A DNA stretch of 64,000 nucleotides from an uncultured Lachnospiraceae bacterium (GTDB lineage Bacteria; Bacillota; Clostridia; Lachnospirales; Lachnospiraceae), in NCBI GenBank assembly GCA_900319245.1, contig ONNQ01000006.1, forward strand, positions 1 to 64,000, in the 5' to 3' direction. Position numbers and translations under genes: made by a program. Below, piece by piece: positions 8,841-16,964 of this stretch; position 1 is the stretch's first letter; each line of letters opens with the position of its first letter. Below the pieces are notes generated by a model, which was not told where the DNA came from, made no database searches, and saw only the letters and a program-made list of their open reading frames with translations.

Positions 8841-9014
8841 ACTTCTCCCATTCCGGAGCGCGCCGCGAAGCGGGGCGCTCCTGTTTTGCTTGCAATTTGC
8901 GGGTTCTTTTTTTACTATGTTTGTACTAAATGGACGCCGGCAGCGCCGGCCTAATCCTATTTATCAAATATGATTATCTGTTTTTAAGTATATATTGAAA
9001 TGGAGACTTTGCAA

Positions 9015-9563
9015 GTGACTACGGACGGAATTTTTACTCCCGAGGACAGAAAGTTCATGAAAGAGGCCCTGAAGCAGGCCGAAAAGGCGATTGCGCTCGG
9101 AGAAGTGCCGATTGGCGCTGTGATCGTCGAAAACGGAAAAATCATTGGCCGCGGCTATAACCGCCGCAATACGGATCATACAACCCTGGCCCATGCGGAA
9201 ATCACTGCGATCCGCAAGGCCAACCGCAAAGTTGGCGACTGGCGGCTGGAAGGCTGTACGCTGTATGTGACACTGGAGCCCTGTCAGATGTGCGCCGGCG
9301 CTCTCGTGCAGTCCAGGATCGACAAGGTCGTGATCGGTGCATCCAGCTACAAATCGGGCTGTGGCGGTACGCTCCTCAATATTTTGCAAAACGAAGCCTT
9401 CAATCACCAGGTGGAAGTCGTCTCCGGCCTCATGCAGGAGGAATGCACCGAAATCCTGCAGCGTTTCTTTAAAGACCTTCGAAAGCGCAACAAAATGCGC
9501 AAAAAGAGCGAGGCAGCGGAATCTGCAGAACCGGCAGCGCCGGAAAGCACATCTTTTGATTGA
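9015..9563 (+). CDS. tadA: tRNA adenosine(34) deaminase
   Basis: TadA converts A34 of tRNA-Arg(ACG) to inosine, which is essential for decoding. The cytidine/deoxycytidylate deaminase fold is clear: HAEITAI supplies the zinc His and the catalytic Glu, and PCQMCAGAL supplies the two zinc cysteines. The start is a choice. An in-frame ATG at 9000 has no ribosome site, whereas GTG at 9015 has TGGAG nine bases upstream, so I prefer GTG. The tail is a 25-residue Lys/Glu/Ala-rich extension not needed for catalysis. The stop codon overlaps the promoter of the SRP RNA gene, a tadA-ffs order found in many Firmicutes. Confidence 0.94.
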   Translation: MTTDGIFTPEDRKFMKEALKQAEKAIALGEVPIGAVIVENGKIIGRGYNRRNTDHTTLAHAEITAIRKANRKVGDWRLEGCTLYVTLEPCQMCAGALVQSRIDKVVIGASSYKSGCGGTLLNILQNEAFNHQVEVVSGLMQEECTEILQRFFKDLRKRNKMRKKSEAAESAEPAAPESTSFD

Positions 9564-9588
9564 CTTTAGTGACTGAATCCTCTATATT
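9560..9588 (+). promoter_or_regulatory. Promoter of SRP RNA
   Basis: TTGACT and TATATT are separated by 17 bases. The -35 hexamer overlaps the tadA stop codon, so the RNA has its own promoter within the end of the deaminase gene. Confidence 0.8.
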
Positions 9589-9594
9589 TACACA

Positions 9595-9834
9595 TGTGGG
9601 TGCATGACAGTATGCCCCGCTATTTTTAGCCGTCCTGCTCTTTGGGACGGAGCCTTAACAGCTGCCTGCCGCTTGCTGTGATGAAGTTTGGGTCTTACGC
9701 AATGATTCCCCGCGAACCGTGTCAGATTGGGAACAAAGCAGCACTAAGTGGGCCCTATCATGTGCCGTGAGGGTGCCTGGCGGAGCAGTAAGCGCAGTAA
9801 CGGGTTAAGGTTCCGCCGCAAGGAGCAGTTTTTT
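9595..9834 (+). ncRNA. ffs: Signal recognition particle RNA, large bacterial type
   Basis: The Ffh-binding helix 8 is recognisable near 9731-9756: GTGTCAG, a TTG-GGAA-CAA tetraloop hairpin, then AGCAGCACTAAGTGG. Upstream GTTTGGGTC and downstream CATGTGCCGTGAGGGTGCCTGG match the conserved body of the B. subtilis scRNA type. The 5' Alu-like part is present, so this is the long form of about 240 nt. The 5' end is inferred from the promoter; the 3' end is placed at the T-run at 9829-9834. Both ends may shift by several bases. Confidence 0.92.
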
Positions 9835-9851
9835 AACGAATGGGGATTGCT

Positions 9852-10799
9852 ATGAGCCTTTATAATATCATGGATATGACGGACTGTACTCTCTGTCCCA
9901 GAAGCTGCCGCGTCAACCGCGCGGCGGGAGAAGTCGGGTACTGTAAAGAGTCCGCAGAACTGTACGCCGCGAGAGCGGCTCTATATTTTGACGAGGAGCC
10001 CGTGATCTCCGGGCACAGGGGAAGCGGCGCCGTCTTCTTCTCCGGCTGCAATATGGGCTGCGTTTACTGCCAGAATTACGCCATTGCCAAGGCCATGTCC
10101 GGTACGCGTATCGAGCCTTCGAGGCTCTCGGAGATCTTTCTGGAGCTGCAGGAGCAGGACGCCGAGAACATCAACCTGGTGACAGCCTCCCATTATCTGT
10201 ACCTGATCATTCCGGCGCTGGAAAAGGCGAAACGGCAGGGACTTCATATTCCCGTCGTCTACAATACAGGCGCTTATGAGCGCGTCGAGGCCATCAAGGC
10301 GCTCGAGGGACTTGTGGATATATGGCTGCCCGATTTTAAGTATATCTCGCCAAGAATCTCCCTTGCTTACTCCCACACGCCGGATTATTTCCAGTACGCC
10401 TCCAAGGCACTGGCTGAGATGGTCCGCCAGTGTCCCCGCCCTCTGTTTGCGGACGGCACTTCTTCCCTCGATGCAGAGGACGACGCAGACGATCCGGTCA
10501 TGGTGCGCGGCGTGATCGTGCGGCATTTGGCCCTGCCCGGCTGCGCGGAGGACTCCAAGGATATCCTGGACTACCTGCACAATACGTATGGCGACTCGAT
10601 TTTTATCAGTCTGATGAATCAGTATACGCCCATGCCGCAGGTCTGGGGCGATCCCAATCTGGGCCGCAAGCTTACGCCCGAGGAGTATGACGCCCTCGTG
10701 GAGTACGCGATCTCGATCGGCATCACAAATGGATTCATCCAGGATGGCGAGACCGCGTCACAGAGCTATATTCCGGCCTTTGACGGGACTGGCCTATAA
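9852..10799 (+). CDS. PflX-like radical SAM protein
   Basis: The 315-residue protein belongs to the radical SAM group related to pyruvate formate-lyase activases (COG1313/PflX type). The cluster motif is CNMGCVYC (C66, C70, C73). An N-terminal CTLCPRSC segment (C12, C15, C19, and C31) suggests a second metal site, as is usual in the group. The ATG at 9852 is preferred because TGGGGA precedes it; an in-frame ATG at 9840 has its AAGGAG 14 bases away. No glycyl-radical enzyme is adjacent, so the substrate is unknown. Its gene follows the SRP RNA by 18 bases and may be read from the same promoter. Confidence 0.85.
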   Translation: MSLYNIMDMTDCTLCPRSCRVNRAAGEVGYCKESAELYAARAALYFDEEPVISGHRGSGAVFFSGCNMGCVYCQNYAIAKAMSGTRIEPSRLSEIFLELQEQDAENINLVTASHYLYLIIPALEKAKRQGLHIPVVYNTGAYERVEAIKALEGLVDIWLPDFKYISPRISLAYSHTPDYFQYASKALAEMVRQCPRPLFADGTSSLDAEDDADDPVMVRGVIVRHLALPGCAEDSKDILDYLHNTYGDSIFISLMNQYTPMPQVWGDPNLGRKLTPEEYDALVEYAISIGITNGFIQDGETASQSYIPAFDGTGL

Positions 10800-10825
10800 C
10801 CACTAAGTATTCAAATCCAATCTCA

Positions 10826-10867
10826 AAAACGCCCTGACGGCCATTTTACAAGGCCGACAGGGCGTTA
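10826..10867 (-). terminator. Terminator of the PucR/CdaR-type gene
   Basis: An inverted repeat (AACGCCCTG and GGCC arms) with a 9-base loop is followed on the minus strand by TTTTTG. It lies between convergent genes and the hairpin could also serve the plus-strand gene. Confidence 0.75.
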
Positions 10868-10945
10868 ACTGCTTTCAATATCCTTTTAATATCCAAGTAG
10901 GCACCGGTCTGCTCGGACTTTCCGTTGTGATAAACACTTTTTCAT

Positions 10946-12028
10946 TCAACGGCGATCTAATTCCCGCATATAGGCGCTGACCATGAGCGCGATCTTGAGC
11001 GTCATCGCATCTTCAAAGGTCCGGATATCCAGCCCCGTACTCTTCTGCAACTTCTCAATACGGTATACAAGCGTATTTCTGTGCACAAAGAGCTGCCGTG
11101 CCGTCTCCGATACGTTCAGGTTGTTCTCAAAGAAGGTATCGATCGTGGTCAAAATCTCGTGATCAAATTCAATCAGTTCATCGCTGCCAAAAATCTCCTG
11201 GATAAACATTCTACACAGGCTCGGCGGAAGCTGGTAGATCAGTCTGCCGATCCCGAGCTCGTTGTAGGAGATCACTCTCTTACCTGCATAGAAGATCCGG
11301 CCCACATCCATCGCCATCTTGGCTTCCTTGTAGGAACGGGACAGATCCTTGAGTTCGTCGACGATCGTACCATAGGCGCTGCGCACCTTGACCATCGCTT
11401 CCATGTTCAGCATGTCGACAGCCGTCTTGGCGACTTCCTCCAGCGTATCGTACCCCTCCTGCTCTTCCAGCGCCTTGATCAGGATCACACTGTTCTCGTC
11501 AACTTCCGTCAGATAATCGCCGTTCTGAACGGTAAAGAGGCCCGACAGCATTTCCGCTGCGATCGGCTCCGACTCCGCTTCGATCTCAAAGACCATGATC
11601 GCTCTGCGCACGCTGTTCGCAATATGGAGTTTCTTGGACCGGTTGTGTATATCCACAAGAAGCAGGTTGTCGAGCAAAAGGTTCTGGAAGAAATTGTTGC
11701 GGTCGAACTTCTCTTTGTAAGCCACAATCAGATTCTCCAGCTCGCCGACCGCGACCTTCGCGATCATAAACGTGTACTCATAGTTCCCCTGTGCGATCAG
11801 AATAAAGGCAAGTTCTTCATCGTCTGTGACTTTGAGATAGTAGCTGCTCCCGACAATCTGACTGTCTATGGCAGACTGGGCAAAGCCAGTGACCATATGA
11901 ATGTCCGGTGCCGCAACGCCTTCCGTCTGGGCCACCATGTTGCCCGCAGGATCGAGTACACAGAATTCAATTCTTGTGATCGCCCGCAGTTGTTCGAGGC
12001 ATCCTCGTATAACCTGTGATGAAACCAT
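10946..12028 (-). CDS. PucR/CdaR-family transcriptional regulator
   Basis: A 360-residue regulator. The first 130 residues form a sensor-like region (IEFCVLDPAGNMVAQ, as in PAS/sugar-diacid modules). The middle is the GGDEF-like CdaR segment, and the C-terminus (about 300-355) is the PucR-type helix-turn-helix (NVSETARQLFVHRNTLVYRIEKLQ). The start ATG at 12028 has AGGAGG six bases upstream, so I do not use the open frame back to 12073. E. coli CdaR controls glucarate/galactarate genes, and a complete set of those genes lies at 40-53 kb here; a functional link is possible but not shown. Four 12-bp tandem repeats lie just upstream. Confidence 0.85.
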   Translation of the reverse strand: MVSSQVIRGCLEQLRAITRIEFCVLDPAGNMVAQTEGVAAPDIHMVTGFAQSAIDSQIVGSSYYLKVTDDEELAFILIAQGNYEYTFMIAKVAVGELENLIVAYKEKFDRNNFFQNLLLDNLLLVDIHNRSKKLHIANSVRRAIMVFEIEAESEPIAAEMLSGLFTVQNGDYLTEVDENSVILIKALEEQEGYDTLEEVAKTAVDMLNMEAMVKVRSAYGTIVDELKDLSRSYKEAKMAMDVGRIFYAGKRVISYNELGIGRLIYQLPPSLCRMFIQEIFGSDELIEFDHEILTTIDTFFENNLNVSETARQLFVHRNTLVYRIEKLQKSTGLDIRTFEDAMTLKIALMVSAYMRELDRR

Positions 12029-12076
12029 TTGTTTCCTCCTGATCGCTTTCCCGTCACATCGTCCGGTCCGCAATTT

Positions 12077-12124
12077 GATTCGTATTAAGATTCGTATTTT
12101 GACTCGTATTATGGTTCGTATGAT
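12077..12124. repeat. Four tandem 12-bp repeats upstream of the PucR/CdaR-type gene
   Basis: Four consecutive 12-base units (GATTCGTATTAA, GATTCGTATTTT, GACTCGTATTAT, GGTTCGTATGAT) share the core TCGTAT. They sit 49-96 bases upstream of the regulator's start, after the terminator of the ABC ATPase gene, so they fill its promoter region. They could be operator half-sites. Confidence 0.8.
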
Positions 12125-12132
12125 CGGACCTT

Positions 12133-12166
12133 AAAAAATGGGTGCCGCACTTTAGTGCGACACCCA
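12133..12166 (-). terminator. Terminator of the ABC ATPase gene
   Basis: Stem GGGTG-CGCACT paired with AGTGCG-CACCC and a 2-base loop, with TTTTTT on the minus strand. It lies 46 bases after the stop of the ATPase gene. Confidence 0.9.
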
Positions 12167-12211
12167 AATGATACCCTAATTGTATGCCGTCAGGCAAATG
12201 CCAATTGCGAA

Positions 12212-13318
12212 TTAGTTAGCGATTGTCTTCTCGGTCTCTTTGTCGAAGATGTGGATCTTCTTGGTATCGAAGGTATATTTAACTGTATCGCCAGGGCGAA
12301 CCTTTGTTGTGGGCTCCACTCTTGCTGTGATGTTAGCGCTGCCAAGATCGAAGTACAGGAATACTTCTGCGCCGAGCAGCTCATATACGTTAACCTTGGA
12401 CTCGAATGAGTAAGGAACCTCCTTGTTGCCCTTCACTTCGATGATGTTCTCAGGACGGATACCAAATGTAACCTTCTTGCCGTTGTAGTTGCCGTCGATG
12501 ATTGCCTTCGCCTTGTCAGCGGGAAGCTCGATGGACTGACCTTCTACGTCCAGATATGCCTTGCCGCCGGCTACTCTTGCAGTAGCGTCAACAAAGTTCA
12601 TCTGCGGGGATCCCATGAAGCCTGCTACGAACAGGTTGCAGGGCTTGTCATAGAGGTTCTGAGGGGAATCGATCTGCTGAACGATACCGTCCTTCATAAC
12701 AACGATTCTGGAACCAAGCGTCATAGCCTCGGTCTGATCGTGTGTAACGTAGATGATGGTGGTGCCCAGTCTCTGGTGCAGTTTCGCGATCTCCGTTCTC
12801 ATCTGCACACGCAGCTTAGCATCCAGGTTGGAAAGAGGCTCGTCCATAAGGAAGACCTTAGGATTACGAACGATTGCACGGCCCATAGCGACACGCTGTC
12901 TCTGACCACCGGAAAGAGCCTTCGGCTTACGATCAAGCAGGTGTGTCAGGTCGAGGATTCTTGCTGCCTCTTTTACTGCCTTGTCGATCTCATCCTTCGG
13001 AACCTTGCGAAGCTTAAGGCCGAATGCCATGTTATCATAAACGGTCATGTGAGGATACAGAGCGTAGTTCTGGAATACCATCGCAATATCTCTGTCCTTA
13101 GGCTCTACGTCGTTCATAACCTTGCCGTCGATCTTGAAAGTACCGGAAGAGATGTCTTCCAGACCTGCGATCATTCTCAGGGTTGTGGATTTTCCGCATC
13201 CGGAAGGGCCAACGAAGATGATGAACTCTTTGTCAGCGATTTCCATGTTGAAGTTCTGAACAGCCTGATAGCCGTTAGGATACACTTTGCATACATTTTC
13301 CAAAGATAAGCTTGCCAT
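12212..13318 (-). CDS. msmK: Sugar ABC transporter ATPase, MsmK/UgpC type
   Basis: The 368 residues match the carbohydrate-importer ATPase family. Walker A is GPSGCGKST (37-45), the Q-loop lies in FQNYALYP, the signature is LSGGQ (135-139), Walker B is VFLMDEP (155-161), and the switch His is in VTHDQTEAM. A C-terminal OB-like (TOBE) regulatory domain follows from about residue 240. No permease or binding-protein gene is adjacent and the gene has its own terminator, so it is an orphan ATPase. In many Firmicutes one such MsmK serves several sugar importers. The start ATG has AAGGAG seven bases upstream. Confidence 0.92.
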   Translation of the reverse strand: MASLSLENVCKVYPNGYQAVQNFNMEIADKEFIIFVGPSGCGKSTTLRMIAGLEDISSGTFKIDGKVMNDVEPKDRDIAMVFQNYALYPHMTVYDNMAFGLKLRKVPKDEIDKAVKEAARILDLTHLLDRKPKALSGGQRQRVAMGRAIVRNPKVFLMDEPLSNLDAKLRVQMRTEIAKLHQRLGTTIIYVTHDQTEAMTLGSRIVVMKDGIVQQIDSPQNLYDKPCNLFVAGFMGSPQMNFVDATARVAGGKAYLDVEGQSIELPADKAKAIIDGNYNGKKVTFGIRPENIIEVKGNKEVPYSFESKVNVYELLGAEVFLYFDLGSANITARVEPTTKVRPGDTVKYTFDTKKIHIFDKETEKTIAN

Positions 13319-13518
13319 TGTAAAACTCCTTCTTGTTCAAAATAAAGAATAATAATAGTTCAACGCTAAAGTTAGTATAGAGAAAAACCCGTTTTCCGAC
13401 CATGCCATTAATACACAAAGTTTTTGCGCAGTCTTGGTGATGATGTGCGGTCCCAAATAAGCAGATGCATGATTTTCGTAATTTTGTACAGAATTCACCT
13501 TGCTCTTTGGGCAATTTG
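13319..13518. other. 200-bp intergenic region
   Basis: AT-rich leader of the ABC ATPase gene. On the minus strand a TATACT box (around 13375) could be its -10, but no good -35 is seen. No terminator with a clear T-run was found for the YesL-like gene. Confidence 0.4.
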
Positions 13519-14175
13519 TCAGCCGTCCGAGTTTTCTTCTTCCGGGTGGGGCGTCTGCCCTGTGATCTTATTCTCTATGCGGGTAAAGATGGTATTATAC
13601 ACCATCGCACAGGCGTATCCCGGAACAGACAGGCCGAACAGGAGCAGAAGCGGCAGAAAAACTGTGACGCGAAGGCCCGCTCCCAGAGGGATCAGTGTGA
13701 TCAGCAGCATCTCGAACGACCTTGGAAGTTCACCGAAGGTGAGCATGACCGCGTTAGCCAGCGTCTGCAGAACCGTGTTGTCAAATCTTGACAGGATCGC
13801 AAACGTATAGATCATCAGGATCACTGTCAGCAGCGCTGTGAGCAGCAGCCCCCAGAGAATCCACAGGGGTCCTCTCTCCCTCCCTCTGATGAGCAGCATC
13901 AGGTTGGAGAGAATCAGGTACCAGAGAACCAGAAAGAACGCCCACAGGATCGTCGCCTGTCTCAAGTTTCGTTTAAAGGAGCGAAAAAAAGAGCGCACAA
14001 TATACCCTTCCTCTCCCCGCACCATTTTCAAAAGCACATAGTGCATACCCGTCAGAGCGGCGCCGGCCGTAATGACAGGTATGCACATGAGTAGTGTCAC
14101 GAGATTGAGGATCATCAGGTCTGCTGTTTTGCCCAAAAAACGCTGCAAAGCGCTGCCTTCTTCAAATAGATTCAC
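13519..14175 (-). CDS. YesL/DUF624-family membrane protein
   Basis: The 218-residue protein has five or six predicted membrane segments (for example 22-42, 70-95, 98-130, 160-200). The N-terminus MNLFEEGSALQRFLGKTADLMILNLVTLL has the pattern of YesL-like DUF624 proteins, which are often coded near carbohydrate-import genes and have no settled function. It overlaps the upstream secreted-protein gene by four bases (ATGA), so the two are translationally coupled. The ABC ATPase gene lies 200 bases downstream. Confidence 0.82.
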   Translation of the reverse strand: MNLFEEGSALQRFLGKTADLMILNLVTLLMCIPVITAGAALTGMHYVLLKMVRGEEGYIVRSFFRSFKRNLRQATILWAFFLVLWYLILSNLMLLIRGRERGPLWILWGLLLTALLTVILMIYTFAILSRFDNTVLQTLANAVMLTFGELPRSFEMLLITLIPLGAGLRVTVFLPLLLLFGLSVPGYACAMVYNTIFTRIENKITGQTPHPEEENSDG

Positions 14176-14726
14176 CTGGTGCTTCCCTTCTGACCGCTAA
14201 AGATCGTAAAGCCGGTCGTGATCATATTGCCCAGCGTGTCCAGAAAGCCGTCCCAGAGCACCGTAAAGAAGCCTTCCGTCTTCTTTCTGACCGTTCTCTG
14301 CGCCTCATCGATCAGCGTGTTCTCGGGCATTTTACCGCCGTTTGCAGAGGCAGAGCGGATCCCGAAGGTATTCTCAGCAATGACTGTCGGCGAGATGCCC
14401 ATCTCATCCATTTCCTCCAACGCGTCCCGGATCGCGCCGCGAAGCGACGCCTTGTCCACGCTGTCGACTGCCTCGTCCATTTTCTTGTAAAGCTCCTGTC
14501 CCAGCTCTGCGCCTTGCTGCAGAATTCCTCCCGCGCCTTCCGCCTTGGTAGTCCCGGAAGCACTGTTCTCCCCGCCCTCTTCCGCTATCGCCGCAGTCTC
14601 TGTGTCCTGCACAGTCTGCGCCGTCGCGCCTTCCGCCGCAGAAGCTGACGCATAAAAAGCAGGGCTCAGCACACCTGCAGAGCCCAGCATAAACGTTATC
14701 AAGATCACAAACGCTTTATTCTTCAT
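14172..14726 (-). CDS. Hypothetical secreted protein
   Basis: The 184-residue protein is not recognised. A signal peptide (1-30, ASASAAEG) is followed by an acidic Ala/Gly/Glu/Thr-rich stretch (31-75), then a helical region (75-150) and a short hydrophobic C-terminal segment (FFTVLWDGFLDTLGNMITTGFTIF) that may touch the membrane. The start has AAGGG nine bases upstream. It is 25 bases downstream of metG and overlaps the YesL-like gene by four bases, so it probably forms a unit with it. Confidence 0.7.
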   Translation of the reverse strand: MKNKAFVILITFMLGSAGVLSPAFYASASAAEGATAQTVQDTETAAIAEEGGENSASGTTKAEGAGGILQQGAELGQELYKKMDEAVDSVDKASLRGAIRDALEEMDEMGISPTVIAENTFGIRSASANGGKMPENTLIDEAQRTVRKKTEGFFTVLWDGFLDTLGNMITTGFTIFSGQKGSTR

Positions 14727-14751
14727 TCTTTGTAACCCTTATAAGGATGGA

Positions 14752-16779
14752 TCAGCCGATTTCAGATCCGTCCGGAATATTCTTGTCCGCTTCCGGCGTC
14801 ATTAGCGCCAGAGAGCCATCCGGTCCTTCCGCGCACAGGATCATGCCTTCGGACACAATGCCGGCAAGCTTGGCAGGTTTGAGGTTTGTGATCACCATGA
14901 CCTTCTTGCCAACCATTTCTTCCGCAGAGTAGTACTTGCGGATGCCGGAGACGATCTGACGGACTTCGCCGCCTACCTTGACCTTGGAGCAGAGAAGCTT
15001 TTTCGACTTGGGCACTTCGCTGCACTCCAGGATCTCGCCGACCTGGAACTGTACTTTGGCAAAGTCGTCGATGGATATCTCCGGCTTCTTTTCTACTGCT
15101 GCCTCTTCCTTCTTTTCCTCAGCCTTTGCAGCGGGCTTGAGCGCCTTCTCCTTGGCCTTCTCTTCCATCTTGGCCTGCTTAGCGGCTTCCTTGCGCTGCT
15201 TGGCCATGATCTTCTCCACTTCCTTCATGACGTCAGCTTCTTTGAGGCGGGCGAACAGGATCTCCGGCTTGTCAGTGACCTTATTTCCGGAAGGATAAAG
15301 GCCGAATGTACCGAGAGTTTCAAAGTCACGGATCTCAGTGTTCAGCATCTTTACGATCTTGTCGGCAGTCTCCGGCATGAAAGGCGCCATGAGAGCTGTA
15401 CCGATCGTGATGCCTTCGATCAGGTTGTAGAGTACTGTAGCGAGGCGGTCGGACTTGGCCTCGTCTCTCGCCAGTACCCACGGCTCTGTCTCATCGATAT
15501 ATTTATTGAGTCTCTTGAAGACCGCGAAGATCTCTGTCAGCGCGTCTGCGGCACGCAGCTCGTCCATCTTGGCCTCAACTTTGTCGTAAGCGGCTGTGAC
15601 GAATGCCTTGAGGTCCTCGTCGACAGGCTCTGCAACGCCCTTGTCCGCTACTACGCCGTCAAAATACTTGTTGCTCATCGCGATCGTGCGGTTGACAAGG
15701 TTGCCCATCGTATTGGCCAGATCAGAGTTGATCCTCTCAACAACAAGCTCCCATGTGATCACGCCGTCGTTCTCATAGGGCATCTCGTGCACGACAAAAT
15801 ACCGAACAGCGTCGACGCCGAAGATATCTACAAGGTCGTCCGCATAGATAACGTTGCCCTTGGTCTTACTCATCTTCTCGCCGCCCTGCAGGAGCCAGGG
15901 ATGGCCAAATACCTGCTTGGGAAGGGGCTCGCCGAGCGCCATCAAAAAGATGGGCCAATAAATCGTATGGAAGCGGATGATGTCCTTGCCGATCAGGTGA
16001 AGGTCAGCAGGCCAGTTCTTCTTGTACAGGTCGCTGCTGTTTCCGTCCGCGTCATAGCCGATGCCGGTGATATAGTTGCTGAGCGCATCAAGCCACACAT
16101 AGACAACGTGACCGGGCGCGAAGTCAACCGGAATGCCCCAGGTGAAGGAACTTCTGGATACGCACAGGTCCTGCAGGCCGGGCAGCAGGAAGTTGTTCAT
16201 CATCTCGTTCTTTCTCGATACGGGCTGGATGAACTCCGGATGGGTATTGATATGTTCGATCAGGCGGTCCGCATACTTCTTCATCTTAAAGAAATAGGCA
16301 TCTTCCTTGGCCTTGTGCACTTCACTGCCGCATACAGGACAGTGGTTTCCATCCACGACCTGCGAAGCAGTATAGAATGCCTCGCACTCTCTGCAGTACA
16401 GGCCGTCGTACTGTCCCAGATAAATATCGCCCTGATCATAGAGCTTCTTGAAGATCTTCTGTACCTGGCGCTCGTGGTCCTCATCCGTTGTGCGGATAAA
16501 GCGGTCATAGGAAGTGTTCACAAGGTCCCACAGCCTCTTGATCTCACCGGCCACATCGTCAACAAACTCCTTGGGCGTCTTGCCGGCAACAGCGGCTCTG
16601 GATTCGATCTTCTGTCCGTGCTCGTCGCTTCCTGTCTGGAAGTGCACATCATAGCCGTCTGCTCTCTTATATCTTGCGATACAGTCCGCCAGAATCACCT
16701 CATAGGTATTACCGATATGCGGTTTGCCGGAAGTGTAGGCGATCGCGGTTGTGATGTAATACTTTCCTTTGTTCTGCAT
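14752..16779 (-). CDS. metG: Methionyl-tRNA synthetase
   Basis: MetG charges tRNA-Met with methionine, using ATP. The 675-residue protein has the class I signatures HIGN (21-24) and KMSKTKGN, and a zinc knuckle CRECEA...CPVCG. A Lys/Ala/Glu-rich linker (about 530-570) leads to a C-terminal tRNA-binding OB domain (about 575-675, DFAKVQFQVGEI) that aids dimerisation and tRNA binding. Length and order are those of the dimeric bacterial form. The ATG at 16779 has AGGGG ten bases upstream. No T-box leader is visible in the 185 bases upstream, which hold a duplicated terminator instead. Confidence 0.97.
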   Translation of the reverse strand: MQNKGKYYITTAIAYTSGKPHIGNTYEVILADCIARYKRADGYDVHFQTGSDEHGQKIESRAAVAGKTPKEFVDDVAGEIKRLWDLVNTSYDRFIRTTDEDHERQVQKIFKKLYDQGDIYLGQYDGLYCRECEAFYTASQVVDGNHCPVCGSEVHKAKEDAYFFKMKKYADRLIEHINTHPEFIQPVSRKNEMMNNFLLPGLQDLCVSRSSFTWGIPVDFAPGHVVYVWLDALSNYITGIGYDADGNSSDLYKKNWPADLHLIGKDIIRFHTIYWPIFLMALGEPLPKQVFGHPWLLQGGEKMSKTKGNVIYADDLVDIFGVDAVRYFVVHEMPYENDGVITWELVVERINSDLANTMGNLVNRTIAMSNKYFDGVVADKGVAEPVDEDLKAFVTAAYDKVEAKMDELRAADALTEIFAVFKRLNKYIDETEPWVLARDEAKSDRLATVLYNLIEGITIGTALMAPFMPETADKIVKMLNTEIRDFETLGTFGLYPSGNKVTDKPEILFARLKEADVMKEVEKIMAKQRKEAAKQAKMEEKAKEKALKPAAKAEEKKEEAAVEKKPEISIDDFAKVQFQVGEILECSEVPKSKKLLCSKVKVGGEVRQIVSGIRKYYSAEEMVGKKVMVITNLKPAKLAGIVSEGMILCAEGPDGSLALMTPEADKNIPDGSEIG

Positions 16780-16827
16780 ATGTCAATGTCCCCTCTCGTT
16801 AACTATTGTGCAATCTAATATAATATG

Positions 16828-16958
16828 TGCCGCAGGCATTGCTTCCAAAAATGCGCTCCTCGTTGCGAGCGCATTATTTATCACTTCGGACTGCGATAAC
16901 ACTGAAGCCATGCCGCAGGCATTGCTTCCAAAAATGCGCTCCTCGTTGCGAGCGCATT
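16828..16958. repeat. Perfect 48-bp direct repeat, two copies
   Basis: Positions 16828-16875 and 16911-16958 are identical over 48 bases. Each copy contains the inverted repeat ATGCGCTC/GAGCGCAT with an 8-base loop. They are 35 bases apart, between metG and map. Confidence 0.92.
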
Positions 16959-16960
16959 TT
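16931..16960 (-). terminator. Terminator of map (repeat copy 2)
   Basis: An 11-bp stem (16931-16941 with 16950-16960) with an 8-base loop and T-runs on both strands. It lies five bases after the map stop. A second, identical hairpin at 16848-16875 forms a backup terminator. Confidence 0.85.
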
Positions 16961-16964
16961 TTAA

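Noticed and set aside
16780-16964. T-box or SAM riboswitch before metG
   Set aside because: No specifier-loop, T-box motif or SAM aptamer pattern is visible; the region is filled by the duplicated hairpins.
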